Below, one piece after another: positions 38,344 to 47,601 of a stretch of 64,000 nt of DNA. The stretch comes from Vibrio pelagius (GTDB taxonomy: Bacteria > Pseudomonadota > Gammaproteobacteria > Enterobacterales > Vibrionaceae). The notes below the pieces were generated by a model. The model saw nothing but the letters and a program-made list of their open reading frames with translations, made no database searches and was not told where the DNA came from. The stretch's first letter is position 1. Every line of letters starts with the position of its first letter. Location of the stretch: NCBI RefSeq assembly GCF_024347575.1, contig NZ_AP025504.1, forward strand, positions 930,001-994,000. The letters run 5' to 3'. The position numbers and the translations under genes were made by a program.

Positions 38344-38550
38344 GAGAGCCTAACTGTTTTGAAAGAGTGAATTGTACAATATCTGCCAAAAGAGTATCAC
38401 AACTCGCCTTCGTCCAGCAGTGTCATGATTATTGCGCAGTTCGTGGGTAAAAGCGCAAAGTTTGATATATTTCATTAATAAGGACTTATAAACTTACCGC
38501 CCCGAAACCGCTAGGGTTTGTAGATCAACCACCATTAAGGAATGGAATTA

Positions 38551-40083
38551 ATGCTTGCGCTTAAACGCATCAGTGTCTCTTTGTTACTCATTGCTACATT
38601 AGGTGGCTGCTCTTCGTTACCAGAACAAGTCAATCATGCTCAAGAATCTGTTGTCGTCCCACAACAAGGCGCACTTTGGAGTATGAGCAATCAACACCCA
38701 GCTCAATCTGATGACGTCGGCGACAGTGCGGTACTTATCCAAGAGGCAGGCTGGGATGCTCTGTCTCAACGTTTGGCACTGGTTGAAGCTGCAGAATACA
38801 CCTTAGATATTCAGTATTACATTTGGAACTCTGATGTCACGGGCGGCTATCTGGCTAGCCGACTGCTTGCCGCAGCCGATCGCGGGGTAAAAGTTCGTGT
38901 GATGCTAGATGACATCAACTTGAATGAAAGAGAAGCGCTATTGAATGCGTTAGATGCGCACCCGAATGTCGAAATTCGAGTCTTTAACCCTACTCCTAGT
39001 CGTAGTGGCTTTTCTAAATGGTTCAGCTTCTTATCAGATTTCTCTCGTCTAAATCGACGCATGCATAACAAATCCTTCACAGTAGATGGCGTTTTCTCAA
39101 TAGTCGGCGGACGCAATATCGGTGACGAATACTTTGATTATTCCGATGAAATCAACTTCAGAGATCGAGATGTACTGGTCAAAGGTGATGTGGTCGGTGA
39201 GATCCAATCGAGCTTTGTTGAGTATTGGAATAGTGAATGGTCTTACCCAGTGTCTCTGCTCAGCGAGGATAAAGCGCCAGACCTATCATTATTAGAGGGA
39301 CTTAGCACGCCAAGCTACGTCAACTATCCATCGTTACCGGAAGGAAAAGAGCAAGCAAATACGTTCCTTGAGCAACTAATGGAGGATATGGTCTGGGTAG
39401 ACGCGCACTTTGTGTATGATCGCCCCATTCCTGTCGATTCAGGTGAAACCAACCAACCGAAAGAGACCGCTATGATCCTAGGAGAGCTCGCGCAGAAATC
39501 TCAACAAGAGATCTTATTGGAGTCTGCCTACTTGGTGTTTGATGATGGACAGCTTGAAGAGTGGCAGGTGCTTAACAAGCAGGGTGTTGAAATTAGAGCG
39601 TTGACCAACTCTATGGCGTCTAACGATCTAGTGACCAACCATTCGGCTTATGCGGGTCGTCGACAAGAGATGTTAGAGCACGGCATTGAATTGTTTGAGT
39701 TAAGGCCGGACTCAGCATTATGTGAAGCCTCAACGAAAGATGCGCAAAAATGTGCGCCGTATGTCGCTTACGGTCTGCATGCGAAATCCGTGGTATTTGA
39801 CAAACGAATTGCCAGTATCGGATCGTTTAACTTCAACCTTCGTTCAACTTATCTGAATACAGAGTCTGTTTTGTTGATCGACAGTCCCGAAGTGGCCGGT
39901 GAACTGGCTTCGACAATCAGTGAAGCAATGAACATCGATAATAGCTGGCGACTCGATCTCGAAGATGGCAATGTGCGGTGGTATTCCAGTGACGAAAGCT
40001 GGAACTCCGAACCAGAAACGGGTCAATGGGAGCGTGCGCAATCTGGATTTTTGCAGTTGTTACCGATTGAAAAGTATCTGTAG
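38551..40083 (+). CDS. Lipoprotein phospholipase-D family (ClsC/YmdC-like cardiolipin synthase)
   Basis: 510 aa from the ATG at 38551, which has AAGGA eight bases upstream; the ATG at 38542 touches the SD. The signal ends with the lipobox LGGC, with Cys20 as the lipidation site. Two HKD motifs are present: H172 in MHNKSFTVDG and H410 in LHAKSVVFDK. This two-HKD layout is that of cardiolipin synthases and PLD hydrolases. ClsC-type enzymes condense phosphatidylglycerol with phosphatidylethanolamine. An outer-membrane or periplasmic location is implied by the lipobox, which is unusual for a synthase. Phospholipase activity is possible. Confidence 0.9.
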   Translation: MLALKRISVSLLLIATLGGCSSLPEQVNHAQESVVVPQQGALWSMSNQHPAQSDDVGDSAVLIQEAGWDALSQRLALVEAAEYTLDIQYYIWNSDVTGGYLASRLLAAADRGVKVRVMLDDINLNEREALLNALDAHPNVEIRVFNPTPSRSGFSKWFSFLSDFSRLNRRMHNKSFTVDGVFSIVGGRNIGDEYFDYSDEINFRDRDVLVKGDVVGEIQSSFVEYWNSEWSYPVSLLSEDKAPDLSLLEGLSTPSYVNYPSLPEGKEQANTFLEQLMEDMVWVDAHFVYDRPIPVDSGETNQPKETAMILGELAQKSQQEILLESAYLVFDDGQLEEWQVLNKQGVEIRALTNSMASNDLVTNHSAYAGRRQEMLEHGIELFELRPDSALCEASTKDAQKCAPYVAYGLHAKSVVFDKRIASIGSFNFNLRSTYLNTESVLLIDSPEVAGELASTISEAMNIDNSWRLDLEDGNVRWYSSDESWNSEPETGQWERAQSGFLQLLPIEKYL

Positions 40084-40110
40084 AACGGTGGTAGCGGATA
40101 CACTAATGAA

Positions 40111-40138
40111 ACAAAGGCTCCTAATGAGGAGCCTTTGT
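40111..40138. terminator. Terminator between PLD and iutA genes
   Basis: Exact 11-bp stem ACAAAGGCTCC / GGAGCCTTTGT with a 6-nt loop, between convergent genes. Confidence 0.85.
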
Positions 40139-40152
40139 GGTTTATATGTGTT

Positions 40153-42267
40153 TTAGAACTTAACTTGGTAGTTCAAAGTGTAAGTACGGCCTCGGCCTTT
40201 GTACTCAAACATTGCAGAGTTTCCGTACCAATGTTTGGCTCGTTGGCTCCAAATTGTCACATAATCTTCGTTAAGCAAGTTTTCGATACCGAAACCTAGG
40301 CTGCCGATGGGTAGTTGATAGCTACCCACTAGGTCAAATAAAGTGTAACCATCGAGTTCACGTTTATCTGCGTCTTTATAATCAAACATAGTTTGACTTT
40401 GTAGCTTCACGCTATAATCGAAGTCATACCAACCAGCCCAAGCAATGGCTTTTGACGTACTGGCTTCCATAGCTTTGAAGTCTTCCCAGCCATTGCTACC
40501 CTTCTCTTCGGTAACAACGTAGTGGCCAGACGCGCCTAACTGAAGGTTATCCGTCATCCAGTATGCTGCTTGTGCTTCAATACCGTAAACGCGTTTGGGA
40601 TCTGATAAACCAGAAATCGTAAATTCATTCGTGTATTCAACAGTCGCATCGGTATATGAGTAATAGGCCGCCGACTGAAATGAGATATCGTTTATCGATG
40701 TACGGTAGCCGATTTCATAACTGTCGGTGGTAATGCCTTCAAGTTTTGAATCCGAGACATTACTGTTAGCATCTTTACCGTAGTATTTTGCCGCGTTCGG
40801 GATATCAAAACCTTGAGAGAAGTTGGCCCATACTTGTGAGTCTGGCGTTAGCTTGTAAATTGTACCTAAGTTAAATAGGGTTTCTGAGTAGTCGGTGCTC
40901 CCGCCAGGAACAAAGTCTGAATTTGCATTTTTTTGGAAGTCAGAAACTTTGGTATTGATGTATTGGTAACGCACGCCAGCTTGAACAGACCAGTCTTCTG
41001 AGATCAAATACTCGGCTTGTAGGAAAGTTGCCAATGCGTCTGTATCAACACCAGGGTATCGGCCAGCCATTTCATCAATGACATGTACAAGACCACCACT
41101 CCCTTCAGTTATTGATTGATCATAAATCGCATTGTCACTATCAAACTTATCTAGATAACCATCAATCCCATAAGTGACTGTTGCCTTACCAAAAGACTTA
41201 TTGAGTGCTAGTTTTAGAGCAAAAATGTCAGTAGATTGGCTTGATGAGCTTGTTTTTAATGTACTGCGTCCTGCTGATGTATAAGGTGAGAAGGTGTGCT
41301 CCTCAGTACGGTACGAGATTTCTGCGATCAGCTGATGAGCCAAGAAGTCATCATTGTTGTATGCAGCGCTGAGCATTACGCGCTCAGTACCTTGTTGTCT
41401 GTCTGCTGAGTAGCCTTCGCGCACGTCAACGAATTGGTAGTTACCATTACTGTCTTTTTCAAAGTACAAACCGTACGGAGAATCTTGCTGACTATCATAA
41501 TATTGAGCAAGCAAGTTGAGACGTTGTCCCTCAGCTAGGTTTATTTGTAAGTTACCCAGTAGATCGACTGTTTCGTTGAATTGCGTAGAGCCTTGAGTGA
41601 TGTCTGGTGTGACGATGTCGCCATTAGCATCGAAGTAGCCTTGATTTTTGGTGTAGGCGACGGAAGCGCGGCCTTGAACTTTTTCGTTACCGCCAGCAAC
41701 TGATTGTGCTAGCTTGTAGTCGAAGTCTTCACCCTTGGTAAAACCGGAAGTTCCTCCGACGAAGCTTTCAAACTCAACTTCTCCCACGGTTCCTTTTTTA
41801 GTGATGATGTTGATCACACCGCCTGCGGCACCAGCACCGTATATCGAGGTTGCGCCTGATAGCACTTCGATACGTTCAATATTAAATGGATCAATAGAGT
41901 CGAGTTGACGGCTGATAGAACGGACCGATTGTAGAGAAACTCCGTCGATCATGACCATGATGCTGCGGCCACGCAAGTTTTGACCTGAGTGAGTCCGACC
42001 ACCACTCGCGACATCCAGTGAAGGGATTGCTGCTGCTAGAATCTCATCTAATTTTTTGCCACCTCGGTACTCTTGTTCGATCTGCTCTGCGTCAACATAC
42101 CAAACTGTACCTGGAATATCGCTGATCGCTTTTGGTAAATGGCTCGATACAACAACCATTTTTTCGTCGGTCGAGTGCTCTTGAGCTTGGGCTGTGAATA
42201 CGGAACTTACCGCCGCTACTGCTAGAGCGACTGTGGAAAGTTTGAAACTTCCTTTTTCGGTTTTCAT
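40153..42267 (-). CDS. iutA: TonB-dependent ferric siderophore receptor, IutA-like (aerobactin)
   Basis: 704-aa outer-membrane receptor from the ATG at 42267; the frame is open to 42351 but the signal peptide starts at MKTEKGSFKLSTVALAVAAV. A TonB-box-like EKMVVVSS follows the signal. The plug domain has DEILAAAIPSLDVASGGRTH, NLRGRSIMVMIDGVSL and SRQLDSIDPFNIERIEVLSG, which closely matches E. coli IutA as I know it. The barrel ends with the aromatic-last strand NYQVKF. It takes up ferric aerobactin or a related hydroxamate. A Fur-like box sits upstream. No siderophore synthesis genes are present, so this is probably use of another species' siderophore. Confidence 0.9.
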   Translation of the reverse strand: MKTEKGSFKLSTVALAVAAVSSVFTAQAQEHSTDEKMVVVSSHLPKAISDIPGTVWYVDAEQIEQEYRGGKKLDEILAAAIPSLDVASGGRTHSGQNLRGRSIMVMIDGVSLQSVRSISRQLDSIDPFNIERIEVLSGATSIYGAGAAGGVINIITKKGTVGEVEFESFVGGTSGFTKGEDFDYKLAQSVAGGNEKVQGRASVAYTKNQGYFDANGDIVTPDITQGSTQFNETVDLLGNLQINLAEGQRLNLLAQYYDSQQDSPYGLYFEKDSNGNYQFVDVREGYSADRQQGTERVMLSAAYNNDDFLAHQLIAEISYRTEEHTFSPYTSAGRSTLKTSSSSQSTDIFALKLALNKSFGKATVTYGIDGYLDKFDSDNAIYDQSITEGSGGLVHVIDEMAGRYPGVDTDALATFLQAEYLISEDWSVQAGVRYQYINTKVSDFQKNANSDFVPGGSTDYSETLFNLGTIYKLTPDSQVWANFSQGFDIPNAAKYYGKDANSNVSDSKLEGITTDSYEIGYRTSINDISFQSAAYYSYTDATVEYTNEFTISGLSDPKRVYGIEAQAAYWMTDNLQLGASGHYVVTEEKGSNGWEDFKAMEASTSKAIAWAGWYDFDYSVKLQSQTMFDYKDADKRELDGYTLFDLVGSYQLPIGSLGFGIENLLNEDYVTIWSQRAKHWYGNSAMFEYKGRGRTYTLNYQVKF

Positions 42268-42399
42268 TTTATTCTCTGCAATTATCAATGAAAGGCTGTA
42301 CACATTCTTTAACGTGATGACTTTATTTTTATTGTCCTTATTGAGAATCAAGCGTTGGAGTCTAGAACAAGCGTATAGTTGCCTCTAAGTTTGATTCTA

Positions 42400-42418
42400 A
42401 ATAAGAATCATTATTATT
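42400..42418 (-). promoter_or_regulatory. Candidate Fur box upstream of iutA
   Basis: AATAAGAATCATTATTATT resembles the Fur consensus (GATAATGATAATCATTATC type) about 130 bp upstream of the iutA start. A weaker TTGAGAATCAA lies closer, near 42340-42351. Confidence 0.6.
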
Positions 42419-42595
42419 GTGTTTTTGTTGCGAAAAGACAATATGTAAATGCGATTTATTTTCAAATGCAACAATAGGCAATGAGGTGATAGTTAGTCTT
42501 TATTTGGTTGAGATATTCAAGTTGCTGATTTGTAAGGTTTGTTTTGGTGGTTTGCGGCAGGGTGAGGGCGGTGCGGTGAGTGGCCGCCCTGTTGA

Positions 42596-43552
42596 TCAAT
42601 GGTTTTTTAGAGCAATACTATTGATGATTTGTTCTCGTTGCTCTTGAGATACGTTCATCACATCTTGGTAGGTACGCTTCATGACGCGAACATCATTTTC
42701 AAGTAGCTCAGCGAGTTTCTCTGAAGCGGCTTGGTTATTCCCATCTAAAACGAGTTCGATGATATCTAGACGTCGTTGACATGACCGGCTGACGGAAGAT
42801 TGGATATGCATAGAGACCAAATCGGTCGCTTTACGCAGTCGGTTTTGTTGCTGCATCATACCCAATAGGAAGCGGTTTCCGGAGCTTGCTGCGAGGATTT
42901 CATGGAAGTCCGCACTTAGTGTGAAAAGTTGGCTAGCAGTGATTGAATCTGGATTCTTGATAGCATGAACATGGCGTTCGCGACACTTTTCAAGCGCATC
43001 ACGTTTGAGGTTCCACGTCGCTTCAAGTAGACCAGCTGGTTCAAAAATTAAACGACATCGGTAACTTTCGGTGTGTCTTTCAAGGGAGTTGAGTACACCA
43101 TCCAGTTGCCACTTGTAGCCTGGGCTGCGTCGGAATATTGCATCGTTTTCCAATAATCTGAGTACTGACTGCACCTCACCACGATTGGCATCATAGCGTT
43201 GCTGGAGTTCATTTTCTGAAAATGAATCGCTGATCTCGCCGAAAAAGATGTCCATGAGTAATCTTAGATAAAGCTGCTCTTGACGGGCTTGTTCTTGATT
43301 GTTTTGCTCGCCAGTTTCGATATCACATGCATCGATCTGCAACACAAACCCCTTGTATGGAACAGATTTAGCAACACCTTGATCGGACAAATGCTTGAGT
43401 ACGGCTCGCATCGGCGTTCTTGAAACCTCAAATTGCTGCGCAAGAGAGGATTCATTTAAACTGCTCCCTGCCACGGCGTTCTCCTCTTTGAGCCGCGTGA
43501 CAACTTTGAAGAGTAAATCTCGTTGAAGGCGTGTGATTGCTGATGTGTCCAT
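42596..43552 (-). CDS. GntR-family (FCD) regulator, IutR-like
   Basis: 318 aa from the ATG at 43552 (GGACGAT upstream); a TTG at 43561 is an alternative. The N-terminal winged HTH is LNESSLAQQFEVSRTPMRAVLKHLSDQGVAK. A second GntR-like segment (about 100-150) precedes an all-helical FCD domain (about 155-310). In other vibrios a GntR repressor controls aerobactin uptake genes (IutR, from literature memory). Its position between iutA and the FhuCDB-like operon supports the same role here. The ligand may be the siderophore itself. Confidence 0.85.
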   Translation of the reverse strand: MDTSAITRLQRDLLFKVVTRLKEENAVAGSSLNESSLAQQFEVSRTPMRAVLKHLSDQGVAKSVPYKGFVLQIDACDIETGEQNNQEQARQEQLYLRLLMDIFFGEISDSFSENELQQRYDANRGEVQSVLRLLENDAIFRRSPGYKWQLDGVLNSLERHTESYRCRLIFEPAGLLEATWNLKRDALEKCRERHVHAIKNPDSITASQLFTLSADFHEILAASSGNRFLLGMMQQQNRLRKATDLVSMHIQSSVSRSCQRRLDIIELVLDGNNQAASEKLAELLENDVRVMKRTYQDVMNVSQEQREQIINSIALKNH

Positions 43553-43701
43553 ATCGTCCAAATTGTTCAGAGTATTGTTAAACCTGAGGTCGGTTGTTGC
43601 GCCTAAGGCAGGTGGTTGCGCTCATGGTAAACATAAACACGAGCGAATACCATAAATTGTGTTTCTGTTGCAAAAATACAAAGTCTTGTTTCGAGAAGAA
43701 A

Positions 43702-43733
43702 AAAGCCCAGTGATTAATTGGTCACTGGGCTTT
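43702..43733 (-). terminator. Terminator of the fhuCDB-like operon
   Basis: Exact 12-bp stem AAAGCCCAGTGA / TCACTGGGCTTT with an 8-nt loop. The T-run is on the minus-strand side. Confidence 0.9.
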
Positions 43734-43762
43734 CTTAGCGAGTCTTGGTTAGTGAAATCGCG

Positions 43763-45760
43763 TTAGCGTCTCATCAGGTAGAGGAAGTAACCTCCACCAA
43801 TCAAAGAGGCGAGTAGACCCGCCGGGAACTGCCACGGGAACCAGAGTGTTCGACCAATCCAATCGGCACAAACCATGATAACGGCGCCGAGTACGGCAGC
43901 GGTGAGCATTTGAGGCATGGCGCGATATTGGTGAAGTGAGCGGGCCATATGGGGAGCCAATAGACCGATGAAACTCAGTGGGCCGATTACAATCGTGCAT
44001 AACGTGGTAAGTGCCGCGACAAGCAGCAACAACGCTAAGCGCACTAGGGTTGTGTTCATACCCAAGCTCGTTGTGGTGACTTCGCCTAGGTTGATGAGTT
44101 CTATCCAGCGATGCAGCGACAGTGACAATGAACCGATCACCAAAACGCCGACGGCAAGCAAAATGACATCACTCCATGCGACAAGGTAGGTGGAGCCGGA
44201 TAACCAAGTCAGAAGTGCGGTTGCGTTTTCGTTGCCAGAGCTCATCGCAATTCGTAGCAGAGCGTCTAAGCCTGCACTGAGTGCAATACCTGTCAGTAGA
44301 GTTTGGGTTGGGGCAAAGTTGTGTTTGCGCCCCATTAACCAAACCACACCAGTGACCGATGCTGCGCCTATGGTTCCCAATAACATCTGCTGTTCACGCT
44401 CAATCGCACCACCCATCAAAGTACCAAGTACCAGTGCCAAAGCAGCGCCAGAACTGATGCCGAGAACTTCCGGGCTAGCCATTGGGTTGCTTGATATACG
44501 CTGAATGATAGTACCAGCAAAGGCCAATCCAATACCGGCAAACAGTGCAACAAGTACCCGTGGTAAACGAAGTTCAAGCAGAGATGGACTTAACTCTAGG
44601 CTCCAACCAAGTTGGTTTCGCCCGAGTGTGATTGAAACCGCACATACAATGACGAGTACCAACAGCATGACAACAAGCACCTTGCCAGTGGCAACATGTT
44701 TGAAATGTTCAATGTGTTCACCGCGACTTTTCAGTTCGGAGTTCAGCTTAGTTCGTTGAAGGAGCCACAGTAGGAAAGGTGCGCCAATCAGAGCAGTCAT
44801 GGCTCCAGTTGGCAGAAGTTCACCACCTACGCCAGAAAAGGGTTGGATGATTAGATCGACGGTGAGCAAGATAGCCGAACCAATGAGCCCACTGGTTATG
44901 ACCTGTTTGGCAAGTGCTCGCACGCCGAGCATACGCGCAATGGCTGGTGCAACAATCCCAACAAAACCGATAATTCCTACTTCGCTTACAACCGCTGCGG
45001 TGATGAAAATCGCCAGTGACAAGCAAAGAAGTTTCACTTGTTTGATGTTAACGCCCAGCGATGTCGCGACATTATCGCCAAACTGAAGTGAGGCTAGGGG
45101 GCGCTGTAGCATCAGCAGCAGTAACGTAGGGAGGCAGATCAAAGGCAACAGAATCTGAGTACTGGTCCAATCGTTTTGGTTGAGCACGCCTGCTCCCCAG
45201 ACAAACAAGCTTGTGAGTTTCTGTTCATGCAGCATGAGTAACATGGTATTCAACGAGCCCAAAAACAGGCTTACGACCATACCAGAAAGCACCATGTGCA
45301 ATGGTGAGTAACCACGAGTTGAGCTCAGCAAGAACACTAATCCGGTAGCTAAACATCCGCCGATGAAGGCGGGAATGAAGCTTGGAAAATTCAGACCTGC
45401 AGGCAAAAACAGAATACCCAGCACCATGCCCAATTCTGCACCTGCTGCCACACCTAGAGTTGTCGGTGAAGCAATTGGGTTTCTCAGTACAAACTGCATT
45501 ACACACCCCGCGACTGCAAGAGCAAATCCGCAGAGCAGGGCGACGGTGATTCTAGGCAGGTAAGTTAAATGAGTAATGATGTGTTGGTAGTTGGTGGGGT
45601 CATAGTCAAACAAGGTGTCCCAAATGAGGCCAACCCCTTGAGAGTATGGAGCGGTTATCTGAAGCAGTGAACCGATCACCAAAACAGCAGTGACGACTAG
45701 CCCTGCTGTTTTGATTCCAAGTACACCAAATTTTGGTGGTGAAGCGTGAACTGAGATCAT
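43763..45760 (-). CDS. fhuB: Fused FecCD-type permease for ferric hydroxamates (FhuB/VatB)
   Basis: 665-aa inner-membrane protein made of two FecCD halves joined head to tail (about 1-330 and 335-665), as in FhuB. Each half has about ten hydrophobic segments and conserved pieces: ASPTTLGVAAGAELG and ASPEVLGISSGAALALV. It forms the whole channel by itself. Its ATG overlaps the stop of the binding-protein gene by 4 nt. It is third of three genes (ATPase, binding protein, permease). The same trio is called VatCDB where it carries aerobactin. Confidence 0.94.
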   Translation of the reverse strand: MISVHASPPKFGVLGIKTAGLVVTAVLVIGSLLQITAPYSQGVGLIWDTLFDYDPTNYQHIITHLTYLPRITVALLCGFALAVAGCVMQFVLRNPIASPTTLGVAAGAELGMVLGILFLPAGLNFPSFIPAFIGGCLATGLVFLLSSTRGYSPLHMVLSGMVVSLFLGSLNTMLLMLHEQKLTSLFVWGAGVLNQNDWTSTQILLPLICLPTLLLLMLQRPLASLQFGDNVATSLGVNIKQVKLLCLSLAIFITAAVVSEVGIIGFVGIVAPAIARMLGVRALAKQVITSGLIGSAILLTVDLIIQPFSGVGGELLPTGAMTALIGAPFLLWLLQRTKLNSELKSRGEHIEHFKHVATGKVLVVMLLVLVIVCAVSITLGRNQLGWSLELSPSLLELRLPRVLVALFAGIGLAFAGTIIQRISSNPMASPEVLGISSGAALALVLGTLMGGAIEREQQMLLGTIGAASVTGVVWLMGRKHNFAPTQTLLTGIALSAGLDALLRIAMSSGNENATALLTWLSGSTYLVAWSDVILLAVGVLVIGSLSLSLHRWIELINLGEVTTTSLGMNTTLVRLALLLLVAALTTLCTIVIGPLSFIGLLAPHMARSLHQYRAMPQMLTAAVLGAVIMVCADWIGRTLWFPWQFPAGLLASLIGGGYFLYLMRR

Positions 45761-46668
45761 GGTTGTTGATTTAAAGGTTTGTTGGTCAATTGCGCGGTAA
45801 TGTGATCGCTAAATCTTTGGGCTGCAATCAGTCCACCAAATGTCCAGATTGCGGGTAATTCGTAGACCGAGTCAGTACGAGTGAAAGCCATTGCTTGCCA
45901 AAGTGGAGAGCGAGTCAGTTGATTACGTTCGTCATCGGTCAGAGGGCCAAATACCATCACATTGGCTGTTTGATGTTCTGCGATTTTTTCGATTCCAGCT
46001 GTGCTAAAGCCCCAAAGGTTTGTTTGTTCATTCCAGTCGTTTTTCAGGCCCATTGCATGGATAGTGTCTTGAGCCAATGAACCTTCACTATGAATTCGCA
46101 GCGTTTTGTCATTGATAAAACGCGTGAAAAGAAGTGGTTGAGTCGAATTACCTGCTGCGTTTACTTGCTCACCGTTTGTTGAAAGGCGCTGCTCGGTTTT
46201 GCTAATCACTTGCTGTGCTTGCTCTTCACGTTCAAACAGTTGTCCTAATGAGCGTGTGACCGATTTTGCTGATTCCAGGGGTTGTTTCTTCTCGCTATAG
46301 ATACTAAAAACTAATACCGGAGCGATTTTGTTAAGCGGTTCATAGGCTGCGGCCATGTGTTTGCTGATCAAAATGACATCAGGTTGAAGTTTGGTGAGTA
46401 GTTCTAGGTTCGGTTCTCTGCGAGATCCCACATCAACTGCCTGTTCGTTGAGTTGTGGTTCAACCACCCATTGTTTGTAACCCTCTGCATCGGCAATGCC
46501 TTCGAGATCGACACCTAAACTCAGAACGGTTTCAGATAGCGCCCAATCCAAAGCGACAACTTTGGTCGGTGTGGTTTCGAAGCTAGTGGTGCCCATCTCA
46601 TGAGTCACGTCTAAGGCATGAGCATTGAGACTGAAAGTGCATACAAGCAGGGTAAAGAATTTTTTCAC
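45757..46668 (-). CDS. fhuD: Ferric siderophore-binding periplasmic protein (FhuD/VatD)
   Basis: 303-aa cluster-A-III binding protein with a signal peptide ending near LNAHA. The start is GTG at 46668 with AAGGAAC upstream. TPTKVVALDWALSETVLSLGVDLEGIAD is the typical first lobe, followed by RREPNLELLTKLQPDVILISK. It delivers ferric hydroxamate to FhuB. It lies 15 nt after the ATPase gene. Ligand specificity (aerobactin versus ferrichrome) is inferred from the neighbouring IutA-like receptor. Confidence 0.92.
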   Translation of the reverse strand: MKKFFTLLVCTFSLNAHALDVTHEMGTTSFETTPTKVVALDWALSETVLSLGVDLEGIADAEGYKQWVVEPQLNEQAVDVGSRREPNLELLTKLQPDVILISKHMAAAYEPLNKIAPVLVFSIYSEKKQPLESAKSVTRSLGQLFEREEQAQQVISKTEQRLSTNGEQVNAAGNSTQPLLFTRFINDKTLRIHSEGSLAQDTIHAMGLKNDWNEQTNLWGFSTAGIEKIAEHQTANVMVFGPLTDDERNQLTRSPLWQAMAFTRTDSVYELPAIWTFGGLIAAQRFSDHITAQLTNKPLNQQP

Positions 46669-46683
46669 AACACGTTCCTTCTT

Positions 46684-47451
46684 TTAGGGGATGTAGCTGA
46701 TCGGTTGGCCTGTTATTGGATGGCTGAATAGCGCGAGCTCCATACCGTAGATCTTGGTGAGCGTCTCTGGGGTCATCATCTCTTGCGGAGAACCTGAGGC
46801 AATGACCTGACCAGAGTGCAATGCAATCAGATGGTCACTGAACTTAGCAGCCATGTTTACATCATGAAGTACCATGATGACCGTTAGATTTAGTGACTGA
46901 TTAAGCTCGCGAATCAATGCTAAGAGCTCGTGCTGGTGGGCAACATCAAGCGCTGATGTGGGTTCATCAAGCAAGATGCATTGGCTTTGTTGAGCTAATA
47001 ACATCGCGACCCATGCGCGCTGTCTTTCACCGCCCGACAGTGTGGCGACGAATCGATCGGAAAACGAGCTTAGTCCGACTTTCTCAATCGCGTCATCGAC
47101 GATTGCGTAGTCATCTTTGCTGTAACGCCCAAATGCTCCTTTCCAAGGGTAACGACCAAAGCAAACCAACTCGCGAACTGTTACACCATCGGTGATCGGT
47201 GGGTGCTGAGGTAGGTAAGCGACTTGATGGGCAAATTCAAGATGACTGAACGATGCAAGCGGCTTTTGATTAAAGGTAACTTGCCCTTGAGTAGGACTAT
47301 TTTGACGGCTTAATAACTTAATTAAAGTCGACTTTCCGCACCCATTATGGCCGAGTAATGTCGTGACTTTTTTAGGCTCAAAATTCAGGCTCGTAGGAGA
47401 AAGAATTGTCTTACCGTCGATTTCAAATGATGCATTGGTAAGCTGATACAT
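46684..47451 (-). CDS. fhuC: Siderophore ABC transporter ATP-binding protein (FhuC/VatC)
   Basis: 255-aa ATPase of the FepC/FhuC family. Walker A is GHNGCGKST, the signature LSGGERQRAWVAMLLAQ, Walker B CILLDEPTSALD and the H-loop LHDVN. First gene of the operon, transcribed from a region with a Fur-like box shared with the divergent MFS gene. Confidence 0.95.
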   Translation of the reverse strand: MYQLTNASFEIDGKTILSPTSLNFEPKKVTTLLGHNGCGKSTLIKLLSRQNSPTQGQVTFNQKPLASFSHLEFAHQVAYLPQHPPITDGVTVRELVCFGRYPWKGAFGRYSKDDYAIVDDAIEKVGLSSFSDRFVATLSGGERQRAWVAMLLAQQSQCILLDEPTSALDVAHQHELLALIRELNQSLNLTVIMVLHDVNMAAKFSDHLIALHSGQVIASGSPQEMMTPETLTKIYGMELALFSHPITGQPISYIP

Positions 47452-47507
47452 AATGAAATATGAAGTTGAGTTATAGGTAAAGAGCCGTTAATGTTATCAT
47501 AATGAAA

Positions 47508-47526
47508 TTAAAATGATAATTATTCA
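47508..47526. promoter_or_regulatory. Candidate Fur box between fhuC and MFS gene
   Basis: The core ATGATAATTATT matches 11 of 12 positions of a Fur half-site pair. It lies between divergent fhuC and the MFS gene, so both may be iron-repressed. Confidence 0.65.
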
Positions 47527-47601
47527 CATAATCAATAATAATAAATTCTGATCTGGCGTTTTTCATTTCGAGCTTATTCACTCTTATTACGCCCTTAAAT
47601 T

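Noticed and set aside
44190..45086. Several long plus-strand frames antisense to fhuB.
   Set aside because: They mirror the codon pattern of the real permease gene and show no protein features; shadows of the minus-strand gene.
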